Shown piece by piece: positions 57,201 through 64,000 of a stretch of 64,000 bases of DNA. Every line of letters starts with the position of its first letter. Position 1 is the stretch's first letter. The notes below the pieces were generated by a model. That model saw nothing but the letters and a program-made list of their open reading frames with translations. It searched no databases and was not told the DNA's origin. The DNA comes from Paraphysomonas bandaiensis (lineage: Eukaryota; Chrysophyceae). Location of the stretch: NCBI GenBank assembly GCA_965644295.1, contig CBFFRP010000394.1:124001-188000 (forward strand). The letters run 5' to 3'. Made by a program: the position numbers and the translations under genes.

Positions 57201-60200
57201 ACACGAATCATTATCTGTGATCAGTATACCCATGACGATTGTATTCAAGAACATGAAATACACTGTAGAACAGCAGATACATAGAGCACGTAGTTCGCGT
57301 GGACGAGACACCTTCTCAGAAGTGAGAAACAAAGATCCCCATCGGTGGCAATGTTTAAACTCGTATATAAAACTGTCGAATACGGAAGGTTTAAATAACA
57401 GTGATGGGAAAATAGATTCTATGTCTTGGAGCTTGGCATTACACTCAACATTTTCAGCTCTTGTACAACAGATATATCCGAACACACCTAAAACAATGAC
57501 AATAACAGCAGCAGAATATGCTGTCCAACCCGATGTCAAGGACTTCTGAACCGAAGCTTCTGCTGAGCGACGTTTAGAGGCGGTAGGAGAACCAATTGAA
57601 TCGTATGATACTGTTGCAAACAAAGCGTGTGGTCGTGATCCCATTGCTCGTGGAGAACAAGAGCACACCACGAACTCAGAAGAAAACGTTTCCACAATGC
57701 AATCCTCCTGCTCAACGAATGTGATATTCATGCTGTTGCAAACAGGTCGGGCCATTATTTCCGGACAGGTTACAATCCAGGTGTTGCTAAATCCCTCACA
57801 AGTAAAGGAAGTAGACACACCATATCCACAGTCATGAATATATACTCCTGCTGTCTCATTGCACTGAAGTGTAGCATGAGTTGAGTGTTGTACAACTCCA
57901 TATTGAACAGGCACAATGTTACGCAGAATGTAACGGGATGTAATATTTCCTATGTCCCTGTTAACAAAAGACTTCTTTTGCAGCGGTGGCTTGTAAACAC
58001 TGTCGACATGCCACAAAATATTCGTTGATATATCTCTATTGGTAAGTATATACATGGAAGGTGCTTGAGTCACAACGCAGTGAATGGTGTTATTCTGTAC
58101 ATTACCGATTATGGACGACAGCTTTACGTTGTTTAATATTTCATGCAGGGTCAGAGGAGTATTAATCGTAAAGTTATTTTCTTTGATAATCACGGTAGCA
58201 TATAGACGGAACTGCGAGCCAATAAACTCAAAAGCTTCCTGGTTTATATCCATCCAAGAAGATAGAAGTAAACAAGATTCAGTTATCAGCAACGACATTT
58301 CATCAACAAGCCTTTCCATATGAATATTACTGGCGAGAGAAAAATCGCCATACTCATGGTATCTGGACAACGAATCGAGGGATGATAGCATCATACTCAT
58401 ATCAGAAAAAGATATATCCAACCCTCTATCAAGAATATGCTTGATGACAGGAATGGAACAGTTCAAGGCGCTAAATGATAATAGCGAAGGGTTTGACATT
58501 AGTTCATATACAAGTGAAACCCACGACTTACTGACAAACTGCGATGAAAAATCCAAATCTATCAGAGATTTCAAAGAACACATCGACGCCTCCACAACCA
58601 TGCTGGAATCATGAAATTCTTCAGTTGTAAATGAACATGTTTGCCCATGAAAACCGTCATGACATCTGCAAACTGACTTGCACCACAGGTCGCCGATGAA
58701 GCAATTCTCAACAGGCGTATTGAGCTGTTCATCGATATATATGCAATCTCCATTGCTCGAACATCCATTTACGCATGACTTTGCAGCAGGTATACAAGAA
58801 TTGAAATGACATGTCATAAACGGAAGACAAGAAGAATTTGATGTACATGGGGTACCCCTTTCAATACTCTGATAAAATTGCGACGGTAGACATGGAGTAT
58901 TTGCGGGGCCTAACTCTCCAATGTATGACGATTTACATTCACCACAAGTATTTACCATCTTCGAGCACGACAATCTATTTAACGCATCACAATCTGGAGC
59001 AGAGGCACACAGTACTCGAGATATAGCCCCCGCAACAACAGCAATTCTATTTTCAAGACCAAAAATATCTCCACTGCGGAGCATGCGGAAGAAATCTGAA
59101 CTCGCATTCGTCAAGGGCGTATTTATATCACCCGACGGCAAAACTGTAATAGCAGAAGTTTTTTCACGGGAAGCACTCAAGGAATCAAAAACGGAAACAA
59201 CACATATAACACTAGAATTCGCCGTAGAAGTTCGTGGAAGTATTGTAGATATAAACGAGTCAAAAGTAGGTTGCCGTAAACTTAATATGGTCGAGGAGAC
59301 AGACATAAATCCAAATCTGTACTTGAGAGGTAACGATGTATCAGTCCAATACGGTGCATGCATATGGAACAAATCAATATATTCTCTTCCTGAGGTAGGG
59401 TACAAAGTAAATGACCCTTCAGACGGTGGTGAATTCACTTCAATAAAAATAGAAGAATGGGATAACTTCCCATTTCCATTGGATAAACTCAGAGTAAATA
59501 CATGAATATCATGGGCAAAAAACGCGAATGGAACAAGAAACAAATTGTACATCGCAATTCTAGTCGAAGAATTGAGATAAACCTCGTATTCTATGGGCGA
59601 TAACGTGTTCACAACAGAAAAGTCATCGAGATGACTTGAACTCCACTCAGCCAAACCAGAAAAACTAAATATGCTGCCATACAATTTTAACGTTTCCTTC
59701 CACTCGATCATATTACCAGCAGTGCTATAAACATTAACAGTGGGGGAGCCCACTGGACAACTTAAAACAAGAGAGCAGTGTACACCAACTCTTCCCGAAT
59801 CAGAGTCAATTATTCGAAGGCATATATAAAAAGTATGGAAACCAGCACTGCCACTCGGAACTAATTCCGCCGAAAGATAGCCATTCGCTTCAAACACAGT
59901 ATCGTCACATCTACTTATATTGCCACCATCCCAATATTCACAGCTCCAAGTGTAATTAAAAGTAGCAGCGAAATTATCCGGGTCATAGCTGTAAGTTCCA
60001 TCAAACTCAAGGACATTGTCGTTGGAAACATAAGCAACGTTTCCAATAGGTAAAACAACGGACAGAGGAGTAAATAGAACGTTAATAACAGAAGAAACAA
60101 TATGATAAACATTTAGTACTTCGTCATAGACTGAATATTTCACAACATAATACATTCCTGGTACAAAAAAATATTCCGGAAACATTAAAAAATGGGGTCC

Positions 60201-63200
60201 AGAGCGGGTTCTACCAGATATATTCATAGGATATAGACTATCTTTTTCGAACACTTCCCATGTATAGAAAGTACCTAATTGACGAGTGGTGCTCGAAATT
60301 CCACTGTGATAACATTCATCAAACACTAAGTGGGCAGTAACTATTTGCTTATTCGAGCGAAACGCTGATATGACTTTCCCACCCGCAAGAATAGGGCTTA
60401 CACTTGCTGAAGGTACTACATGAAGCAAGTGCCAAGCCGTTGAGCACCGCAACAAGAAGTTACATAACGTCACTCGGAATCTGTAGTAACCCTCTTCCAG
60501 TTGTGCTGTGTCCAGTGGCGTAGGAGGAACAAACTGGTACACATCGGTGAAAAACATCTGTACACCAGAATGATTAGTATGGCTATAAATGTCGATAGCC
60601 CAATGAGACCATGGTCGCCCACCAGACCCGTATGAGAGTGTGAGATCTAAAACAAAGGCCATACACCTGCTCACTGACTTTGGTGCGGATACAACTACGA
60701 CTGGATTCGACGTAACCAGAGATGTTATAGTCACAGTAGTTGGTGATATGAATTGAAGCGTAGAGCATACGTTTGTGCCATCAACATAGCACTCACCTTT
60801 CAAGGAATTTCCCCGCAAGGATAATTTAGATCCAACTGCAAGAGTGGAATCTCCTGAAGGTGTGACAATAATTTTCGATGCACTACTCCACTCACACACG
60901 GCTGATTCAGCATCAGAAAATATCAATATATTGGTACAATTGAATTGAGGTACAGTCGTATTTCCGCGGTCAGTGAGCGAACTAAACCTGACCTCCAGGA
61001 AAGCACCGTCGTCAACAAACGCTGCATATAATAAGACAGGTAACACACCACCACTTTCTGCCACAGTAATAGTATTTCCATTTAAAAAAGACACCTCATA
61101 CTCATCGAAAGAGGTACCAGAAAGTGACAAGGAAATCTTATAAATGCCAGTGCGGCTACCAGAAAAGTACACCACATGGCTGAGCTCACCAACACCGAAA
61201 ATATCGTACGTAATGGTTGATGGAAACACTGCGTATGAAGTTTGGAAAACAGAGATATTATCTTCCAACATCCTCCTTTGGGACTCAACACCAATATCAT
61301 CCACTTGAATATGAATATCAAGTTGTTTGAGAGGCAGTGCGGTGAGGTAAATTACACCAAGTATTGCACTGCTGCTGCTGCTTACAATGGTGTCCGTAAT
61401 TAAGTCTAAAGTAATGAGCTTACAGCATGGCATAACCACACTCTGCTTCGAGGCAACCATATCATTTTCAGACATGCTATCTCCTTCTAAAGTGGACGTC
61501 AAACAATACAATTCGTAAGATAGCCCCGGAATTAGACCAAAGAATTCCACTTCGCCTTTACGAGAAACGGTATAGACGACATCTCCATACTGAAGTACGT
61601 ACTGCTTCGATGGAATCGAATCCATCTCAACCAATACACATCGAAATGCCCCATCTTTAGATAAGATTACATCTACATGTAGAGTATCGACAGCGGTTGT
61701 ATTCATTGCCACTGTTACCAAAGCTGGAATCCATGTCGTTGGTAGAGATGTCGGTGGCATACTTGGCACAGAACTTGGTATCACTGATGGAAAACTGCTT
61801 GGAGCGATTGATGGATTACATGTCGGCATTCCAGAAGGTAGAGATGATGGCGAACTCGACGGAACGTAAGTCGGAACACAACTAGGTATTTCAGTCGGAT
61901 TGCTTGAGGGATCTCCCGTAGGAAGACACGTTGGAGTGGAGGTTGGGTCGAAAGACGGATTACTGGAAGGGTCTCCAGTTGGTGCATTACTTGGGATACC
62001 GCTTGGCATAATAGTAGGGTAACTCGAGGGAATTCCAGTTGGAAGTCTGGATGGCGAACAAGATGGTACACCAGTGGGTAAACTAGAAGGACCGGAAGTA
62101 GGTGATGTACTTGGAACGGAACTTGGCCCACAACTAGGAGCACATGTAGGTAAAGAACTCGGTTCGCCTGAAGGAAGACCTGTCGGGAAAGTGCTCGGCA
62201 ATCTACTAGGTGTAACGCTCGGTAGGCTGGAAGGGAGTGAACTAGGAAAACCGCTAGGAACGAAACTTGGAAAAGAACTTGGACAAGATGAAGGAATTTC
62301 ACTCGGCAATACAGACGGTGCAGTTGTGGGTACAACAGTAGGTACACTACTCGGTACACCACTCGGTAAACAGGTTGGAGTAGAGCTCGGCTCGGAAGAG
62401 GGACAGCTGGAGGGATCTCCAGATGGAAGGCCAGACGGGAGTGAACTCGGTACACTACTCGGTAAACAGGTTGGGGTAGAGCTCGGCTCGGAAGAGGGAC
62501 AGCTGGAAGGATCTCCAGATGGAAGGCCAGACGGGAGTGAACTTGGTATACTGGAGGGTTGACTAGTGGGGTATCCAGATGGAAGACCAGTAGGTATACT
62601 ACTCGGTACACTACTCGGTAAACAGGTTGGGGTAGAGCTCGGCTCGGAAGAGGGACAGCTGGAAGGATCTCCAGATGGAAGGCCAGACGGGAGTGAACTC
62701 GGTATACTGGAGGGTTGACTAGTGGGGTATCCAGATGGAAGACCAGTAGGTATACTACTCGGTACACCACTCGGTAAACAGGTTGGAGTAGAGCTCGGCT
62801 CGGAAGAGGGACAGCTGGAAGGATCTCCAGATGGAAGGCCAGACGGGAGTGAACTCGGTATACTGGAGGGTTGACTAGTGGGGTATCCAGATGGAAGACC
62901 AGTAGGTATACTACTCGGTACACCACTCGGTAAACAGGTTGGGGTAGAGCTCGGCTCGGAAGAGGGACAGCTGGAAGGATCTCCAGATGGAAGGCCAGAC
63001 GGGAGTGAACTCGGTATACTGGAGGGCTGACTAGTGGGGTATCCAGATGGAAGACCAGTAGGTATACTACTCGGTACACTACTCGGTAAACAGGTTGGGG
63101 TAGAGCTTGGCTCGGAAGAGGGACAGCTGGAAGGATCTCCAGATGGAAGGCCAGACGGGAGTGAACTAGGTATACTGGAGGGTTGACTAGTGGGGTATCC

Positions 63201-64000
63201 AGATGGAAGACCAGTAGGTATACTACTCGGTACACCACTCGGTAAACAGGTTGGAGTAGAGCTCGGCTCGGAAGAGGGACAGCTGGAAGGATCTCCAGAT
63301 GGAAGGCCAGACGGGAGTGAACTCGGTATACTGGAGGGTTGACTAGTGGGGTATCCAGATGGAAGACCAGTAGGTATACTACTCGGTACACCACTCGGTA
63401 AACAGGTTGGAGTAGAGCTCGGCTCGGAAGAGGGACAGCTGGAAGGATCTCCAGATGGAAGGCCAGACGGGAGTGAACTCGGTATACTGGAGGGTTGACT
63501 AGTGGGGTATCCAGATGGAAGACCAGTAGGTATACTACTCGGTACACCACTCGGTAAACAGGTTGGGGTAGAGCTCGGCTCGGAAGAGGGACAGCTGGAA
63601 GGATCTCCAGATGGAAGGCCAGACGGGAGTGAACTCGGTATACTGGAGGGTTGACTAGTGGGGTATCCAGATGGAAGACCAGTAGGTATACTACTCGGTA
63701 CACCACTCGGTAAACAGGTTGGGGTGGAGCTCGGCTCGGAAGAGGGACAGCTGGAGGGATCTCCAGATGGAAGGCCAGACGGCAGTGAACTCGGTATACT
63801 GGAGGGTTGACTAGTGGGGTATCCAGATGGGATTCCCGTAGGAACTGTAGTCGGCTGTCTACTAGGAATACCGCTTGGGATTCCGCTTGGTTCACCTGTC
63901 GGTTTCAATGTGGGTACTTGACTTGGAGCATTGCTGGGTGATGCACTCGGAATGGAACTGGGTTCACCACTTGGATTAGAACTGGGGTAAAATGTCGGAT
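54291..64000 (-). CDS. Giant REJ/EGF multi-pass membrane receptor with P-S/T repeats (5' partial)
   Basis: One intronless frame runs from the right window edge to a stop at 54291, over 3230 residues; the N-terminus and start lie outside (the frame is still open at 64000). Order: a P-x-x-x repeat region (about 61730-64000); a beta-rich ectodomain; a REJ-type domain with YSYDPDNFAATFNYTWSC and NSPPSEGSFTLYPTSGREY (about 59400-60700); an EGF-like module with CSSNGDCIY and CRCHDGFHGQTC (about 58630-58790); and a Cys-rich segment before the membrane. Membrane spans include AAVIVIVLGVFGYICC (about 57.5 kb) and several more between 57.3 and 55.8 kb. The cytosolic tail is acidic with a duplicated 55-residue motif. 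The architecture recalls polycystin-1/REJ surface receptors, but I see no channel pore or PLAT domain. Likely a cell-surface adhesion or sensing protein. Confidence 0.85.
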   Translation of the reverse strand, partial: PTFYPSSNPSGEPSSIPSASPSNAPSQVPTLKPTGEPSGIPSGIPSRQPTTVPTGIPSGYPTSQPSSIPSSLPSGLPSGDPSSCPSSEPSSTPTCLPSGVPSSIPTGLPSGYPTSQPSSIPSSLPSGLPSGDPSSCPSSEPSSTPTCLPSGVPSSIPTGLPSGYPTSQPSSIPSSLPSGLPSGDPSSCPSSEPSSTPTCLPSGVPSSIPTGLPSGYPTSQPSSIPSSLPSGLPSGDPSSCPSSEPSSTPTCLPSGVPSSIPTGLPSGYPTSQPSSIPSSLPSGLPSGDPSSCPSSEPSSTPTCLPSSVPSSIPTGLPSGYPTSQPSSIPSSLPSGLPSGDPSSCPSSEPSSTPTCLPSGVPSSIPTGLPSGYPTSQPSSIPSSLPSGLPSGDPSSCPSSEPSSTPTCLPSGVPSSIPTGLPSGYPTSQPSSIPSSLPSGLPSGDPSSCPSSEPSSTPTCLPSSVPSSIPTGLPSGYPTSQPSSIPSSLPSGLPSGDPSSCPSSEPSSTPTCLPSSVPSSLPSGLPSGDPSSCPSSEPSSTPTCLPSGVPSSVPTVVPTTAPSVLPSEIPSSCPSSFPSFVPSGFPSSLPSSLPSVTPSRLPSTFPTGLPSGEPSSLPTCAPSCGPSSVPSTSPTSGPSSLPTGVPSCSPSRLPTGIPSSYPTIMPSGIPSNAPTGDPSSNPSFDPTSTPTCLPTGDPSSNPTEIPSCVPTYVPSSSPSSLPSGMPTCNPSIAPSSFPSVIPSSVPSMPPTSLPTTWIPALVTVAMNTTAVDTLHVDVILSKDGAFRCVLVEMDSIPSKQYVLQYGDVVYTVSRKGEVEFFGLIPGLSYELYCLTSTLEGDSMSENDMVASKQSVVMPCCKLITLDLITDTIVSSSSSAILGVIYLTALPLKQLDIHIQVDDIGVESQRRMLEDNISVFQTSYAVFPSTITYDIFGVGELSHVVYFSGSRTGIYKISLSLSGTSFDEYEVSFLNGNTITVAESGGVLPVLLYAAFVDDGAFLEVRFSSLTDRGNTTVPQFNCTNILIFSDAESAVCEWSSASKIIVTPSGDSTLAVGSKLSLRGNSLKGECYVDGTNVCSTLQFISPTTVTITSLVTSNPVVVVSAPKSVSRCMAFVLDLTLSYGSGGRPWSHWAIDIYSHTNHSGVQMFFTDVYQFVPPTPLDTAQLEEGYYRFRVTLCNFLLRCSTAWHLLHVVPSASVSPILAGGKVISAFRSNKQIVTAHLVFDECYHSGISSTTRQLGTFYTWEVFEKDSLYPMNISGRTRSGPHFLMFPEYFFVPGMYYVVKYSVYDEVLNVYHIVSSVINVLFTPLSVVLPIGNVAYVSNDNVLEFDGTYSYDPDNFAATFNYTWSCEYWDGGNISRCDDTVFEANGYLSAELVPSGSAGFHTFYICLRIIDSDSGRVGVHCSLVLSCPVGSPTVNVYSTAGNMIEWKETLKLYGSIFSFSGLAEWSSSHLDDFSVVNTLSPIEYEVYLNSSTRIAMYNLFLVPFAFFAHDIHVFTLSLSNGNGKLSHSSIFIEVNSPPSEGSFTLYPTSGREYIDLFHMHAPYWTDTSLPLKYRFGFMSVSSTILSLRQPTFDSFISTILPRTSTANSSVICVVSVFDSLSASREKTSAITVLPSGDINTPLTNASSDFFRMLRSGDIFGLENRIAVVAGAISRVLCASAPDCDALNRLSCSKMVNTCGECKSSYIGELGPANTPCLPSQFYQSIERGTPCTSNSSCLPFMTCHFNSCIPAAKSCVNGCSSNGDCIYIDEQLNTPVENCFIGDLWCKSVCRCHDGFHGQTCSFTTEEFHDSSMVVEASMCSLKSLIDLDFSSQFVSKSWVSLVYELMSNPSLLSFSALNCSIPVIKHILDRGLDISFSDMSMMLSSLDSLSRYHEYGDFSLASNIHMERLVDEMSLLITESCLLLSSWMDINQEAFEFIGSQFRLYATVIIKENNFTINTPLTLHEILNNVKLSSIIGNVQNNTIHCVVTQAPSMYILTNRDISTNILWHVDSVYKPPLQKKSFVNRDIGNITSRYILRNIVPVQYGVVQHSTHATLQCNETAGVYIHDCGYGVSTSFTCEGFSNTWIVTCPEIMARPVCNSMNITFVEQEDCIVETFSSEFVVCSCSPRAMGSRPHALFATVSYDSIGSPTASKRRSAEASVQKSLTSGWTAYSAAVIVIVLGVFGYICCTRAENVECNAKLQDIESIFPSLLFKPSVFDSFIYEFKHCHRWGSLFLTSEKVSRPRELRALCICCSTVYFMFLNTIVMGILITDNDSCFDMRTARDCTGGTSGRIFMDEICVWESSECVPTHPISHIKTIFLVVAVCAILCLPLDLLTDYFVTEVLARPTYESGLDTRKSSKVASTLPDRSICTAALNKLKAELANYYTVIGNDTTNVSFNVAWNSAHYHSGSVLPAFSQPSTEICKVDENNVPQTSKTNDKIHLFNEKMVLSDIIGTFSQFRSEKNRISFLKAEEGNRRLLVLFVKDLLSPSAGNIVEKYGTCNYFWKLEPEPMWLKFIIFLVLAALIAFCLSYIISFGVHRTASEHVAWIFSFFIWLVIDIIFVCPFQILVTRVLIPLLIFDEASEVMNALVAALTAIRSGAKVFTPDGSWDAGSSNLFNAFDYFSVSMLVAKECQHLEDRPLVLNFRTVFPRRCYWCTSAQKLSCFTYDEICYRIVDFAGVIAGLHESLEIFVYRAGTWLVVLSLILIHIELYAINIILVFIPLLVLVSFIISCQLRGVKLCSSRCCQPFATPSIARSPSDEDIFKLPKGLSVNRKKPAAIGRSVSDVLASPIYKSSSFRYTKEENRNAEVTGDCKLEIDEKPATTSCDSFEQGCFKRFRRADMLRALRLAGISAEKGEGFPEDIKGSSGSKIPDAMLSPMNEYDEIRRVQATIPSQAIVSHMQGLVVENEVGWGATSFDEDDEGAVDVEYQSRLAKILRTNDNMQKVITMGDEEDDEPFHDNAVIESGSLKVEDDILPGVPFDANSPRLSRILKERGITSKTTFDSDQDDAVSSSSKQSMGNVEARIVSHMRGLVVENEVGWGATSFDEDDEGTVDVEYQSRLAKILRTNDNMQKVITMGDDESVSSVGTCESFTCGDSYECDVLVRRQSPIDRKVERLDQTNCVGGAKQELVDSSLLFCGGFHTEEEVDVVKKDFMVGNLARQFSMHQHHESAKQRLSSRLKARREENTDTDTFDSSEKSSVLPSRLKKTLVTNSERHRVSLMIQEQKQKRRLQQRLLEKKL
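54779..54942 (-). repeat. Duplicated cytosolic-tail segment, copy 2
   Basis: Nearly identical (about four substitutions) to 55168-55331, 389 bp away. Both encode a run with LVVENEVGWGATSFDEDDEG followed by VEYQSRLAKILRTNDNMQKV. It is a coding direct repeat in the receptor tail. Confidence 0.9.
55168..55331 (-). repeat. Duplicated cytosolic-tail segment, copy 1
   Basis: Partner of 54779-54942. The differences are mostly silent or conservative (DEG-A against DEG-T; M-Q-G against M-R-G). Confidence 0.9.
62340..63830 (-). repeat. 156-bp tandem repeat in the P-S/T region
   Basis: A 52-residue unit of thirteen P-x-x-x tetrapeptides (for example PSGDPSSCPSSEPSSTPTCL) is repeated about nine times with only a few substitutions, plus a shortened copy near 62410-62560. 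The CGGTAAACAGGTTGG block recurs every 156 bp. Since 156 is a multiple of 3, all frames stay open, which creates long false open frames in other frames. Confidence 0.92.

Noticed and set aside
61781-63895. A 704-codon minus-strand frame (Val/Tyr/Leu-rich) and a plus-strand frame at 62074-62562 (Gly/Leu-rich)
   Set aside because: They are other-frame readings of the 156-bp repeat that encodes the P-S/T stalk. Because the unit is a multiple of 3, all frames stay open. The real frame has domain homology and continues into the REJ region.
1-64000. tRNA, rRNA or CRISPR arrays
   Set aside because: No cloverleaf, rRNA core or spaced palindromic repeat array was seen. The regular 81-bp and 156-bp repeats are coding tandem repeats.

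Overview
The window is nuclear DNA from a eukaryote, most likely a stramenopile alga (an ochrophyte or close relative). Direct evidence: about thirty GT-AG introns, all only 38-58 nt long, can be placed because they join adjacent reading frames in phase. There is also a long cell-surface protein built on the four-residue P-S/T repeat that is common in stramenopiles, an intact copia LTR retrotransposon, and typical eukaryotic genes (NOL10, ATAD3, VPS13, ERGIC/Erv, Sel1). A UDP-sulfoquinovose synthase gene implies sulfolipid synthesis and therefore probably a plastid. TAA, TAG and TGA all end genes, so the standard code is expected. The lineage call is inference.

Layout, left to right. 1-857 (-): start of NOL10/Enp2, cut by the window edge. 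1518-3411 (+): unknown multi-pass, probably mitochondrial membrane protein in 4 exons. 3908-9439 (-): a 1782-residue EF-hand/SAP protein in 5 exons. 10233-12342 (+): secretory glycosyltransferase in 4 exons. 12909-14755 (-): ATAD3 in 3 exons. 15216-24400: a pair of inverted repeats enclosing an intronless 2195-residue C2H2 zinc-finger gene and its decayed tail. 24.4-27.2 kb: repeat debris, including an old copia-type LTR. 27275-38823 (+): VPS13-type lipid-transfer protein in 10 exons (3701 residues). 38971-44149: complete copia element with identical LTRs and a 5-bp target duplication, inserted inside an older LTR. 44.4-45.0 kb: dispersed repeats. 45034-46277 (-): Sel1-repeat protein. 46717-47982 (+): ERGIC/Erv41-46 family protein. 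48773-50144 (-): SQD1. 50742-51740 (+): PhnD-like binding protein with one in-frame TGA. 51.7-54.3 kb: nested repeat mosaic with a decayed copia reverse transcriptase. 54291-64000 (-): giant intronless REJ/EGF/multi-TM receptor with P-S/T repeats, whose N-terminus lies outside the window.

The cellular genes are mostly in divergent pairs with 440-800 bp of AT-rich, microsatellite-bearing DNA between starts, alternating with convergent pairs. They do not form an operon-like pathway. Several act in organelle and membrane biology: ATAD3 and the Sel1 protein at mitochondria, VPS13 in bulk lipid transfer, the ERGIC protein in ER-Golgi transport, SQD1 in plastid lipid synthesis.

The most unusual items are (i) the in-frame TGA in the PhnD-like gene, at a position where I recall relatives carrying cysteine, a candidate selenocysteine codon; (ii) the zinc-finger gene bounded by inverted repeats; and (iii) the copia element whose start codon straddles the LTR/primer-binding-site junction.
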